Source of the DNA: Dichetophora obliterata | Taxonomy: Eukaryota > Arthropoda > Insecta > Diptera > Sciomyzidae | Direction of reading: 5' to 3' | DNA length: 64,000 bases | Assembly (NCBI GenBank): GCA_963920525.1 | Contig: OY986438.1 | Coordinates: forward strand, 130,602,920 to 130,666,919 | Shown: positions 1 to 11,375 of the stretch, one piece after another | Position numbering within the stretch: position 1 is the stretch's first letter | Layout: each line of letters begins with the position of its first letter | Notes under the pieces: model-generated | The model's input: only the letters and a program-made list of their open reading frames with translations | Database searches by the model: none | Told to the model about the DNA's origin: nothing | Position numbers and translations under genes: made by a program

Positions 1-720
1 GTCTAACATACGCTCAAGCCATCCTTAATCACCACCAAGAGGAAGATGATTTTGCATCAAAAATAATCATTAGTGATGAGGCCCATTTCCATCTTAGCGG
101 GTACGTAAATAAGTAAAATTTACGCTTCTGGGGCACTGAAAATCCGCGTGTAACCCACGAAGAGCCATTACACCCGCTCAAAGTCACTGTATGGTGTGCT
201 GTTTTCGCTGGAGGAGCCATCGGACCTTTTTCTTCGAAGACGTCGCGGGCCAAACGGTTACTGTGAATGGTGAGCGCTACAGAGCAATGATCAACGAGTT
301 CTTTTTGCCGCAACTTGATGAATTGGGATTGGAAAACATGTGGTTCCAACAGGACGGTGCAACGGCACACACTGCACGTGCCACAACCGATATGCTGAAG
401 GATGCATTTCCCGGGCGCCTAATCTCCCGTTTTGGCGATTTGCACTGGCCAGCAAGATCGCCTGATTTGACCGCTCCAGACTTCTTTTTGTGGGGCTTTT
501 TGAAGTCACGGGTTTATGTCCCCAAGCCTCAGACTCTTGCAGCTCTTAAAGACAATATCCGTCAAGAATGTGAGGACCTTTCGCCGGAAGTTTTGGCCGA
601 AGTGATGAAAAATGCCATAAATAGGGCTCAAGTGACAATCAACTGTGGCGGCGGCCATTTACATGACATCATATTCTCGACTTGATGTAAAAAAAATAAA
701 AAGCTCAAATAAAAATAATC
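1..720 (+). pseudogene. DD41D mariner-type transposase, 3' part, broken (copy A1)
   Basis: This is the C-terminal two thirds of a cut-and-paste transposase of the IS630-Tc1-mariner superfamily; the window edge cuts its 5' end. The first catalytic Asp lies in SDEAHF near base 78. The second is in WFQQDGATAHT and the third in LTAPDFFLWG, with 41 residues between them, which gives the DD41D spacing of the rosa-like group. The frame is broken twice: a TAA replaces the Gln codon of the NKQN motif at 112-114, and one T is missing in the run near 226-231 that should encode PFFFED. After that the frame stays open to the stop near 685. No terminal inverted repeat is visible before the LINE that begins around 730. 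The closest relative here is the copy at 11.4 kb. A dead element; family certain, subfamily fairly sure. Confidence 0.88.
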
Positions 721-731
721 CACAAGAAGAA

Positions 732-2640
732 TCAAAGTTTTTCATTTTTTTTTAAATTACAGCCAAAAAACATGGCAAGGTTACTATTGCGCCACCTTGT
801 ACTTTCCACCGGTAGCTCGGCAGCTTCCAGATCGCGTATCTTTTTTCGTAGAATATTTTCAACGCATCTGGCTACGCATTTCCAGTTTTCTTCGCTGCTG
901 ACCATAATATCAAGCACGCGATCTACGTTGAAAACGCCTACCATTAATATTAGGGCGTTACGCTCCGCTTGCCACCGTGCACATTGGAAGAAGGTGTGCT
1001 CTGCGTCATCTAGCTGTCCGTCGCCATAAATACAATCGGGACTTTCTACTTTTCCCATTTTGTGAAGGTACTTTCGAAAGTACCCGTGGCCTGACAGGAA
1101 CTGCGTGACGTAAAAGTTTACCTCACCGAATTCTCGATTATACCATCTATCTAGGTGGGGGACTAATTTTGCTGTCCACCTGCCTTTGGTGTCAGCGTCC
1201 CATTGGTCTTGCCACCGTCGCAGGGTCTGTAGCTGAACCGCCTGCTTGGTCATTCTGTCGTTATTGTTTTCCTTCTTCAGTTCCCATAACGTTTTGCGCT
1301 CTTGTGCTAGAAGATCGATTGGTATGGTTCCACTGATCACTAATACTGCAGCTTCAGAAACCGTGCGGTACGCTGAAGCTACCCATAGGGCTGCCGTTCT
1401 CTGTACTGTCGATAGGGGCTTTCTTTTTCGTGTCGTTTTCAGAACATCAGCCTTGTTATCAAGCTTGTTATCAAGCCCTATCCCTAGGTAGTTTACCACC
1501 TTCTGGGTAGTGATAGTGTTCGCGCATACCCTCAGCTCTACTTTTAGTGGGATATGCTTTCTTGTGAGAAGAAGGAGCTCAGCTTTTTCTGTAGCCAGTT
1601 GGAGGCCGTGAGAGTCCAGCCACGCTTTTGTTCTAAGCATGACCTCATTGAGCTTTCTTTGTGCGTCTGTGGTATCTCGTGCGGTGATAATAGCAGCGAT
1701 ATCATCTGCGTACCCGACAAGATATGTATCATTGGGCATATCCATACGAAGGATTTCGTCGTAACTTACGTTCCAAAGATCCGGGCCGAGAATCGACCCT
1801 TGTGCAGGCCCTGACGTTATCTGTTTGTGTCTGGAACCGCTTGTAGTTTCGTAAGTAAGTTTGCGATCCTTAAGATAGTTTCGCATCATTCTCATTAGAT
1901 ACGACGGGATTTGGAAGCGATTTTCCAGAGAGTAAATTATATTTTTCCAGCTGACGCTATTAAAGCCGTTTCTTACATCTAGGGTCGCCAGTAAGACGAT
2001 TTCCCTTGAATAGTGGTTCCTATTTTGTGCATCTTCGAAGCTTGTCAGGGCTTCTGTGATAGCTCCAATTGTAGACCTACCAGGTCTAAAGCCATGCTGT
2101 CTTGGGGACAGTCACCCACTAGTGTTAATTGCTGTCGCAAGACGAGGCTTAAGCAGTCTTTCTAGTAGCTTTCCAGATGTGTCAAGCATGCAAAGGAGTC
2201 TATAGGCTGAAGGAGACTCTGTGTTTCCTTTTCCCTTGCTGATGAGTACAAGAATTTCTCTCTTCCATATTTCTGGAAAAATGCCTTCTGTTAAGCAAGC
2301 GTTTTACATGCTTAGCAGTACTTTGGGTCTCGAGATAACAAGTATTTTCAAAATCTCTGATGGGACGCCGTCAAGGACGGGTGCTTTTTTATTTTTAAGC
2401 GTTCTCTCGGCTAGCTTGAGCTCATCTTCTGTAAAAAGTGGAGGAGAATCATCCTGCGGGATCTCCAAGACTGTTACGTCATGCGTGGGAAAAAGGAAAT
2501 TTACGATGTTGTCCATTTTATCAGCTTCTCACTCAAGCATCGGTGGTTTTGATACGAGCTTTCCCATAACAATCTTGTATCCGAGCCCCCAGCGGTCGTT
2601 GTTAATGTCATTTCAGAGGTTATCAGCAAGCAATCACTAA
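732..2640 (-). pseudogene. R1-clade non-LTR retrotransposon ORF2, 5'-truncated and broken
   Basis: Reverse transcriptase region and C-terminus of a LINE that would copy its RNA at a nicked target. Reading the minus strand from 2610: a WGLGYKIVMGKL segment typical of R1-type elements, the KKAPVLDGVPSEIL RT motif, a QHGFRPGRST-like block near 2080-2110, then a 387-residue open frame (1895-732). That frame has the YADD active site (residues 62-65), a YRTVS segment and a C-terminal Cys/His cluster (C288, H300, C305) ahead of the stop at 732-734. At least three in-frame stops (TGA near 2129, 2530 and 2612) disable it. The 5' half with the endonuclease and ORF1 is missing. Flanks: the DD41D scrap below 730 and another LINE scrap above 2690. 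The R1 clade rests on motif resemblance only. Confidence 0.85.
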
Positions 2641-2689
2641 TTGATTGCCAGCAGCATAAATTAAGTTTTCTTTAACGTTCCTTTATATG

Positions 2690-3154
2690 CACTTCTTGCC
2701 GTAAGAAGCAGCTATTGTAAGAAGCAGTGACCAAGTATTCATTGAGTTAGCCAACTTCCCCCAGTCACTAAAATTTTTAACTTTATTCAACTTTTTAATA
2801 TTCTCAGTTTCAAAATTGCGTTTTTTTATATTGCATATCTCACGATATTTCGGTTTACTTTCAAAATATAGATTTTTATATATAAAAGGACATCTTGTAC
2901 TTGCGGAACAAGCAAAGCTTTTCAAACATATGAACGCGAGCCGATTCACATTGACAGTTGTACCATTTATTTTTTTGCTCAAAATATTTATAATTTTTAA
3001 TTTTGCTATTTGCTGAGCATATTTTGTTAACAGGAATACTAACCTTATCATTTATTGGTAAATCTGATCGGATGTAATTGGAGTTAGACAGTAATTTCAA
3101 AGAATTTGAGTATCTCGATTCACTGATTGGAACCCAATTAATTTTCGGTTGCAA
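2690..3154 (-). pseudogene. LINE fragment between endonuclease and RT domains (tentative)
   Basis: Two overlapping minus-strand frames read like one protein interrupted by a frameshift. The upstream one (3154-2876) contains KINWVPISES and a KWYNCQCESARV segment. The other contains NIKKRNFETENIKKLNKVKN followed by DWGKLANS. Basic sequence of this kind, with a WKLANS-like block, is found in many LINE ORF2 proteins between the endonuclease and reverse transcriptase domains. It lies just 5' (minus sense) of the R1-like RT, but the join near 2640-2690 is not a clean continuation, so it may be a different element. No catalytic residues can be seen. Confidence 0.42.
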
Positions 3155-3179
3155 TGAACAATATTTTGAATTTGAGCTT

Positions 3180-3320
3180 TTCGTAAATACATGAGAAGTG
3201 ATTTCAATTTAGCAATCTTTTTCTAAAATCACACCGTGATTGAGCAAAGTTTTGCAGATTTGCTTTTAAGCAAAATATTTGCTTAATTCAAGCAAAATAA
3301 TTATCTTCGTGTAGTTAGAA
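3180..3320. repeat. End fragment of the AGCAAA-rich MITE family
   Basis: This stretch is the reverse complement of about 130 bases at 44050-44175, including the run TTAGCAATCTTTTTCTAAAA and the repeated AAGCAAA/TTTGCTT words. It ends in CTTCGTGTAG where the fuller copy has CTCCGTGTA, so it probably includes one terminus. It has no coding potential. Confidence 0.75.
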
Positions 3321-4494
3321 ATTTATGTAATTGTCTCAACTCAAACGCTTCACACAGACCCCAATTAAAACTGTTTACCACATGAGCAATCACAAAATTC
3401 ACTTAAAATATATTGAGCTGAAATTCAAGCAGACTTCAAATCCTTAAAATCATTCTTAAAAGCCGGCATCAAAGTAAACCAATAAAGCTTTCATTTCTCT
3501 GAATATATAATTTTCAAATTGGTAAATTTTATGCTTCCAACCAAGCTTAACCATCCATTCATATCCTTAACTCCTTCTAAAGCTACTAAAAACTTATTTA
3601 TATACATGTCAAAATAAAAATGGGATAAAAAAGAAGAGGTGAGAAGACCGAATTTTATTGTTGAAGTGTAACATTTCTGTAGCATTCAACACAAACTGTA
3701 TCCCTTTCGACATTTGTCAACTTCGAGCACTCAACGCTTTGACAAGAGGAAAATTTAAATTTCCGCAAATGTTGTTATCAGAACCATAAACCAAGCTGTA
3801 GGCAAAGAAAACTTATGAAAACCAACAAGCGTGCAACGCAGCGGGTACTCAAACAAGAGAGCACGAGAACAAGAAAAAATGGATACCAGCAGCCAAATTT
3901 CACAAACATGATTTCTTTTGACGCTCTTCAACATTTTTCTATTTGATTTTTATTTATTTTTTATGGATTTTTTTCTTCCTCTTTAACATTGCCAATTTTT
4001 GTCAACCTAAGCAAGATGGCTCAAGCAAAAGATACACAGTAAAGCTGAGCTAAAGCAAGGTTGGATGCATAAATTCACTCTAGCCCAGCCCATAATAATA
4101 GACTCAATGACAAAGTGACTGCGGCGGCAAAGGCTGTAATTGACATTTTATTATTTTACTAGGCGGAAATTTTTGGAAAACTCAAAAAGCCGCATAAAAC
4201 ACTCAAAGTTTACGTCTTTTTAGATTCATAAACAGAGTAGAATAAAAACGAACGGAAAATAGGCGAACGATAAAAAAATAGCTAAACACAGTGGAAAAAG
4301 AGTTTGTTTCGTTTTTAGTTAGGAGCATTTATGAAAGGCGGACGGAAGACAGAACAGTTTGATGCAGAATATTTATAATACGTATTTAAGGAAGGCTCTG
4401 CATGCTTGACGTTATCACGACTTTATGACATATAATGACTACAGGACACTTTAAAAAATTTTTGAATAGGATACATTTTCTTCGAGTTTTAAAT
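3321..4494. other. Unannotated AT-rich stretch
   Basis: I see no gene, no terminal repeats and no RNA structure I can name. Open frames are short and not protein-like. Confidence 0.5.
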
Positions 4495-4655
4495 TATTTC
4501 TATTCATATTCGTATTAACTTTCTTATTATAAAAGAAAGCCATTATTTTTTTTTCTTATTATTCTTATGATATTCATATTCATATTCATATTGATATTCT
4601 TATTCATAATCATAACCTTCATAATCATATTCTTATTCATATTCATACAATACAA
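4495..4655. repeat. Degenerate ATTCAT/ATTCTT microsatellite
   Basis: Hexamer-like repeats of ATTCAT, ATTCTT and TTCATA run through this block, most regular at 4561-4650. The Phe/Ile-rich frame across it is an artefact of the repeat. Confidence 0.75.
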
Positions 4656-4710
4656 TAATAAAAACCATAGAACCCATAACATAAAGTCAACTTCAACAAA
4701 CTATCGTATT

Positions 4711-4826
4711 CAGGTGCCGAATTACAGCATCCGTGATCGAGCAAAATTGTACAAGATTGATAAGCACTTGTCTCGTCGTGCCCTTCGTAATTTCGCTCGA
4801 TCACGGATGCTGTGATTCGGCCCCAG
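4711..4826. mobile_element. Short hairpin MITE, about 116 bp
   Basis: The two ends are near-perfect inverted copies of about 32 bases: CAGGTGCCGAATTACAGCAT at the left, and GATTCGGCCCCAG closing the right. The arm cores CATCCGTGATCGAGC and GCTCGATCACGGATG match exactly. About 50 unpaired bases lie between them. No target duplication is clear. The single-stranded form would fold into a strong hairpin. Confidence 0.8.
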
Positions 4827-4929
4827 ACTTGCAATCAAAAACAAAAATCAACAAGACAAAAAAAAATATAAAAAACACGTTCTCAACTTTTATTTATATG
4901 CATAAGAATTTTGTCAAAATTTGATATTG

Positions 4930-6535
4930 AATTTTGCAGAACGGTTGTTCGACAATACTTAGAAATTTAATTAGAAAGAACTAACATATAAATGATTTTG
5001 GTGTGACTATAAAATTTAACAAAGAAAGAGTAAATCGTGTAAAAAGATGTGGTATAACATTTGTTTATGCTAGTAATTTCAGTGATGTTAGCTTTCATTT
5101 CACATTTTTTGCAACTTTAATTTTAATTCTATTTAGTTCTGAAAGTTATTTAATTTTTGGTTGATAAAATATTGAAGAATTTTATTTTAGCAAAATTTAA
5201 TTTCTTTTTTATATTGTTCTATTCTCTTAAGGGAATAATTTGTTAAAAAATAATGTCAATCACCACAAAATTAAATTGGACCATTGAAAAAGAATAATAA
5301 GAATGGCAACAAAAAGTGCTCAATAAAAACCAACATAAACAGAAAAACTTGTCAATGACATTTTTCGAATTTTATTGGAATTTTCTGTGACTATTGTTAA
5401 GTGTTTCCTGAAATTTGTAACGGCTTTTGTTATTTTCTATTGTATCAATAAGGTGAGGAAGAGGAAATAAGTTGAAATAAGGTTTTGGAAGGAAACACAT
5501 TTTGCACCCAGATGAATACAAATTTGCACAAACGAAGAAAAGCTAAGATAGATTTTGTAAGTCTTCAAAAAAACAGCTGTTTAATGTTTGATATAAAAAA
5601 AGGTTGATGTTTAAGTGCCCACAAGAAAGGATGCTATTTTGAAAGTGTTGTTAAATTCTTTGGAATTTGTATTTATCGATTAAAACTTTATTTTTTTTAT
5701 TAATTTTAAGCCTGAGTTAATGCAATTGACGATATTTATTTTACGGTGATTTAAAACAGTTGTTAGCTTTGAGTGGTTTTAAAATTGAAGACGAAAGTTA
5801 TTTTCGAATATATCTTGGCATTAAGTTTTCTTTGAAAAGATTACAACATATTTTCTTTTGTCTATTTATTTTCAAGTGCAAAAATCTTAAAAATAATAAA
5901 AACAGTAGAATTTATAAAGTCCAATACTTTGCTCTAAGCAGCATTATTGAAAATTATTGATCCGTATCGCAAGATAATCTTAATGATTGCCATACACAGC
6001 TGTGCGTTCTATCTAATTTTGTTGTTTGTTGATGGAGCCATTAAACAATCATTAACGCCTTAATAATTTTTGATTGTTTGGATTTGCTTAGTTTCCTCTG
6101 CATGTATTGAGGCCACAAAAGCATCGCATGTGTTTGTATGCATGCATAATACAATTTTGAAGATTCATGTTGCTTAGGAAGAATTTCTGGAAACAATTTC
6201 TCGTTCATTAATTTTAATGTTTAAAACATTCACTCCATTTGCCTTTTAAAAGTGGTAACGATTGAAAGAAAGAGAAAAAAATTTCTTCCAATATATTTTT
6301 GGAATATTAAAAATGTGGAAACGTTGTTGTCTAAATGTGTAAATACTAATAAAACTCCACCACATAATACTCCACACTTAAAAGAAAAATAGGAAAGGAA
6401 TACCTTGTGTTCAGAATTGAACCTGACTGTGCGAAATCAGCAACAACAATATTTGTCATTAAGCTAATGATATTATTTTTGTACACAGGTAACACTGTTT
6501 TAGTCTTGGGCCAAAAAAGTAAAATATAAGGATGT
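4930..6535. other. Unannotated AT-rich stretch
   Basis: No convincing coding frame, repeat pair or RNA gene is seen here. The frame at 5760-5960 is Lys/Phe/Ile-rich and has no recognisable motif. Confidence 0.5.
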
Positions 6536-6546
6536 GGTGCAGTAGG

Positions 6547-7561
6547 CAGTGTTGCCAGATTTTGGGAGAGATCATTCCCGTTTTGTTCATGCATTTCAAG
6601 AATTTTTTTCGTTCTTTTCCCCCTTTTTTAAAGTATACTGAAGAAAAATTACAGACATTTCTTGCTTCAGTTTTTTATCTTAAATAGAAAAAAATGCCTT
6701 CAATATATATTATTCATGACTTGTATATATTACAATACTTAAGTGTAACTGCAAACAATTCCTTTCGATTTCTAATCCTATGCATTTTTGATTTTGCATA
6801 AGTAATTTGGTGTGAAAAATACCATTTACCGTAAGTCGTACCTAAGCCTAACCGATTTCTTATATTAGTTTTATTTCAATTTATAGCAAGAAAATCTCTC
6901 TCAGCGCATGTGGAAAAGAAAGAGGCACGATATAATTTTTTTTTTATTTTTGGTAATATTTCACTTGCATCTTATTTAAAACTTGATGACAAAAATTTTT
7001 CACATTTTGTGTTAGATATTTAATAAATTAATATTTCTTAGTGACCTATATTCTTAGTTGAGATCTATTAATTCAGATTTTTTTTAATAAATGAAGAATA
7101 TAGGGGCACAATGGAATTAATGAAGAATACTTTTTATTTTACAAAACGATAGGATGAACAAATGCGAAAAGTCCACTTCACTCGGAAATTGAATCATTTA
7201 AAAACTCTCAGTTTTACTTACTCATTTTCTATATCAAGCACATAAATCAATTGCCGCTGGACGGAATAAAAACTACGTTTGATTTTACAGCTAATTAAAA
7301 TCCAAATGAATTTTAATTAAGTACACAGGTTAATTCAGAGCGCAATAAAATTAAATTTAAACTCAAGATTACTGCTCAGATAATTTTTAAATGTATTTAA
7401 ATACAAGATGTTGAAAAGTTAGTTATATAATTGGTTGACTTTTTGACGAAATTAGACTTTTTGCACTAATTCTTCCCGTTTTTTAGAGTGTTATTCCCGA
7501 TTTTCTTTTTAGGTTAAAAATTGCCGCAAAACGGGGAAAATTCCCTTTTCTGTCAACACTG
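6547..7561. mobile_element. Non-autonomous hAT-type element, about 1.0 kb
   Basis: The left end begins CAGTGTTGCCAGATTTTGGG. The right end, read in reverse complement, begins CAGTGTTGACAGAAAAGGG. The terminal CAGTGTTG and 13-20 base imperfect inverted repeats are typical of hAT transposons. The flanking octamers GCAGTAGG (6539-6546) and GTAGTAGC (7562-7569) agree at 6 of 8 positions, consistent with a decayed 8-bp target duplication. The ends share a further CCCGTTTTG word inside. The interior has no transposase. Confidence 0.68.
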
Positions 7562-7569
7562 GTAGTAGC

Positions 7570-8265
7570 ACAAAAGTACGTCATTTCCCATATTGGTGAT
7601 AGTTTACACAAGTACATAAACATTCGCACATGACGTAATTAAAAACGGCCCAAAATATTGCTGAATAGTAAGTATTTCATATTAAACAGGTTCAGACTTA
7701 AAATTATCGCCATTTTATTTTTTCTTACACCGATTTTTGGGTGTTCGGTTCTTCAGTTAGCCTATTTAACCCGAAAGCAAAGAAAAATATTAGCATAGTA
7801 AAATAATTATGGTAAAAGCTAAATAAAAAAGGAATGCATTATATTTTAAAAGTTATAAAAATTGTTAATAGATAATTATAACTAATATTGATTATATAAA
7901 TAAATGAATTATAAAAGCCTGTCCTACGACAGGTCCATCGCACACTTCCTTTTTGGAGCCTTTTGCCTAAAGCACTTTTATCCATTTTCAATGCTTGATT
8001 TCTTATACACTTGATATTTGCAAAATAAAAATGTACCACTTTATATAACACTTTAGTGTTATAGTGCAAAAAGTTGAGTTTGGTAACAATCTTATTTATA
8101 CACAACTTTACAAACTGGCCTTGCAACCTTCATATACATACGTAGCATCTCAAGTGTCGTTTTGCGGCTGATACAAATATATTTTTTGGTACAATCGACT
8201 CAAATCGACTCAAAAGAACTTCATTAAATTCGTCAAACTTTTTTATAAAAGGATGAAAAAAAGAG
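7570..8265. other. Unannotated stretch
   Basis: AT-rich sequence without a supported gene. A tiny hairpin (CCTGTCCTACGACAGG) lies near 7919-7934. Confidence 0.45.
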
Positions 8266-8410
8266 TAACTGCATTATTCTGTATCACGAACAAGCACACC
8301 AACGATGAGAAAGACACGAGAAGCAATACTTTTTTCCAAACAAAATTGTATTGCTACTCGTTTCTTTCTCATCGTTGTGTGCTTCTTCGTGATACAGAAT
8401 AATGCAGTTA
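8266..8410. mobile_element. Foldback MITE, 145 bp
   Basis: The whole element is a long palindrome. The left arm starts TAACTGCATTATTCTGTATC and the right arm ends GATACAGAATAATGCAGTTA. Arms of about 60 bases differ at only a few positions, with a short loop near 8331-8346. The outer TA on both sides fits a Tc1/mariner-type TA target duplication with termini ACTGCATTATTCTG. It is non-coding. Confidence 0.85.
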
Positions 8411-8479
8411 GTTAGATCAAAAACTATTGGTTAGTTATTATTAAAACCCAATATTGTCACTGATAAATATACAATACAT

Positions 8480-8690
8480 TTTCTGTGCATACTTTCAGGC
8501 TGAACATTTTTGAGTACAGTGTGTTTTGTAAAATTACTTTACTGTCAAATAATAATTGCAATTTGAGAAATACTGCGTGCGGAGCAGCATGCTTGGCTTT
8601 TATGTATTAAGATGTGCATTCTTTCAGGCTAACAGTTTGGAAGATATTGTACATGGAGCTGCGTGCTTGCCTTATATATATATATATTAA
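8480..8690 (+). repeat. Dispersed repeat with CTTTCAGGCTGA and GGAGCAGCATGCTTG words
   Basis: Two partial direct copies occur: TGTGCATACTTTCAGGCTGA at about 8484 and TGTGCATTCTTTCAGGCTAA at about 8613. Each is followed by a GGAGC.GC.TGCTTG word and a run ending ATTAAGA. The same sequence is present in inverse orientation at 31870-33530, where the composite repeat interrupts it. Confidence 0.7.
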
Positions 8691-8809
8691 GATTAATACG
8701 CACACATCAAATGTTGTCGTACACTTTTTGAAATTTAGTTTAGAATAAGGGCAATGAAACGTATATCATTCGAAAAGTACTACACCATAGATATGCCGTA
8801 TCATGTAAG

Positions 8810-10395
8810 ATTTTAAATTGATGACCTCTGACCAGAAATATTAACGATGAAATTATATATCAATATTTTTAAGAAATCTCAAGGCTAAGAAGCGGTGAAT
8901 AGTGAACAAGGTATCAAATAAAAGGTATGGCTGCACAGTAGAAAATGATAGAAAAACAAGATGCAAAAAGGAATTTTAGACATTGATAAGATGTGCAAGA
9001 AATACTTCAGTCATTTTCCGCCATCTGTAACGAATACCCTACTATAAGCATTTTAATATGTTAAAAATGTTAATACAGGTATTTTGTGATGGTGAAATTT
9101 CTTACAATTAGTAAATAATGAAATATATCTGTTATTTTGACATTAAAATTATTGTGATATCTCTAAAACTATAGATGTTTTCACTACACCGTATTTTGGT
9201 ATGAAACGTTGTTGGTTCAGAAACATAACGGTATACGAAAGCTCTTTTGGTAATATTTTTTGGACGGGTAGTATGTTACAATGACATTAAAATTATTTAG
9301 ATATCTCAAAAAATGCAGATTTTCTCAGTACAACGTATTTCCTCAGAATTAGAAAAAACTATTGAAATTTTTTGTTTTGATTTTGCAAGCAAATATCTCA
9401 GCAATTTTTCAATCGATTTTAATTTAATTTTCTTTGCCTAAAAGCTCTATTAAATGAATTTGGAGAAATAAGAAAAGATTTACTGTTATCTCATGAATTT
9501 TATGCTCTATATTGTTTTAAGTAAACCTATAAAATATTCCGTTTTTGCTCAAAAAATAGGCCAAATGTTTTTTTGTTGATATTTTTTTTAATAAAATTTA
9601 CTTTTTGCACACTCTTTTATGCGACCAACCACTTATTTGCAAATAAATGACTTCATTTTGACATATGTTTCAATAAACACTTTTTATCATCAAAAATCAT
9701 TAGCTTTACCCTATGATTTTTTTGATGAAAATTACATTTTTCAAAATGTTGTTTCATATATTTTACAAAATTCTAGTATATAAATTACAAAATAATTTCT
9801 GTAAAAAAATGTTTAAATGTTTCAAACCACTTCAAAGTTATATACACAAATCTATGTTTTAAGCCATTTCGGTATATAAGTATAGACATATGCGTAGGAT
9901 TTTGATAATTTTTTTAAATAAATTACAGTAGGGAGAATGAGTTCACCGAATACTTTTGTGACTTTTGACCTGAAATATGAGCATTAAAAGAACATTTCTG
10001 AAGTAAAACCTTAACTATAAGAAATGGAAGTACAGGGTGTAAGAGAAAATTTTAGACATTAATATAATGTAAAAAAAACCTCTTACGGATACCCTACAAT
10101 AAGCATTTTTTATGTTACATGTTTTTTATGTTACATTCAATTGTTATTGAATAATATAATACAATGAAATAATACAATAATACAAATAGTAAAAAAATTC
10201 TGAAAAAATCCTTTTATTTTAATATCAAAAATATCAAAGCTATGACGATATCTCGAAAACTGTAACTTTTCTCAGTAAAACGTATTTTTGTATTAAAACT
10301 TAAGATTTTCTTAGTACAGCACATTTTCTTAAGGCAAGGTCAACGCCTCAGAATGAGAAAAAACTACTGAAATTTCAGAAAGTGGGTCATATTGC
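8810..10395. repeat. Diverged repeat block with a 1.1-kb direct duplication
   Basis: Segments near 8810-9370 and 9940-10390 are diverged direct copies. They share TTTTAGACATTRATA, ATACCCTACWATAAGCATTTT and GATATCTC..AAACT followed by TTTTCTCAGTA. In addition, 9118-9800 matches the reverse complement of 61590-62110 (inside the Helitron at 60.6-62.6 kb), for example in CCCTATGATTTTTTGATGAAAA and AGCAAGCAAATATTT-like words. No protein is encoded. It is probably a Helitron-related or tandemly duplicated non-autonomous repeat. Confidence 0.65.
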
Positions 10396-10800
10396 AACCA
10401 CATGCGATACTAGTTTAATTAAATAGTTGATCTTAGTTAATTAGATAGTTGATATTGAACTTGGAGTTAATTCCAAAAACTAATATCAACTTTAATATAT
10501 TAAGGTTGTGTGCGCAAAAAAACTAAAATATTGTCATTTACATTTCCTTTCATTGAAAATTTTCTTCCCTACAGTAGTTTAGCAAAAAAGCTGAGAAAAC
10601 TGTGGGAAATAATATTTGACAACTAAAATATTTTGCTGTTGAGTCTGTTGTTTTTTTCTTGTTAAAAAATATGAAGCATCAAAATGCTACTAGATAAGTA
10701 AACGTAGTTGCGCCAAGTAGTTACGCAAAGAATTTTTAGAAAAAATATAAAATTCATGTAGGTAAGTAAAATGATATACCAGGAAAATAATAATATTAAT
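10396..10800. other. Unannotated AT-rich stretch
   Basis: No gene or repeat boundary is recognised. Confidence 0.45.
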
Positions 10801-10802
10801 AC

Positions 10803-11045
10803 TGTCGGGGTAGTCTAGTGAAGAGTGTGCTAGACTATCAACTCAGAGGTCCCCAGTTTAAATTCGTGTTTGGGCATGGTTCCTTTCGCTTTCTTTGTTC
10901 TTTACTACATTTAAGAGTTATTGAAACAAAAAATCCACAAAACTAAAGTGTGGAATTAAAGGACAGGAACAACTGAGAGCCGAGGTTAAAGCATAACACT
11001 AGCCTCGGTTATAAGAAATTCAAATTGTCTTTTACGTTTGTTCCA
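10803..11045 (+). mobile_element. tRNA-derived SINE
   Basis: The head resembles a tRNA gene. An A-box-like GTAGTCTAGTGAAGAGTG is followed about 35 bases later by a B-box-like AGTTTAAATTC, both internal RNA polymerase III promoter elements. The body continues with AGCCGAGGTTAAAGC and ends near AATTCAAATTGTCTTTTACG. A second copy, in opposite orientation, lies at 33165-33440 and shares the CTAGACTATC, AGAGGTCCC and CAAATTGTCTTT blocks. The B box here is decayed, so this copy is probably inactive. Confidence 0.75.
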
Positions 11046-11373
11046 CCTAATCGATATTTAATGCATGGTTTCAATTCATTCTTCCTCTAACAATCTATCC
11101 CTTTCCTTTACGGTCAAAAACCAAACGTTATTTGTGTAAGACGCACGCATATTTAAAATAATGCTACAAATACATACATCTTTGCATTTTATTTGCAATT
11201 TACATGGCTATGGACACTTTCCCAATTTTGAACGAGCTGTGAGAAATATGCTCGACAATTTTCCAAATTAAAAGCAAGCACTCCATTACCAACACACAAT
11301 AATTTAGAAAAGTCGGTCACTCGAGTTTTTTTTTCGCATACACCCTAAATTTAAGATAAAACTTTAGGCTTTA
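11046..11373. other. Unannotated stretch
   Basis: Sequence between the SINE and the DD41D element. No feature is seen. Confidence 0.45.
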
Positions 11374-11375
11374 TA

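Noticed and set aside
4567..4815. 82-residue Phe/Ile-rich frame as a membrane protein
   Set aside because: It is encoded by the ATTCAT microsatellite and the hairpin MITE.
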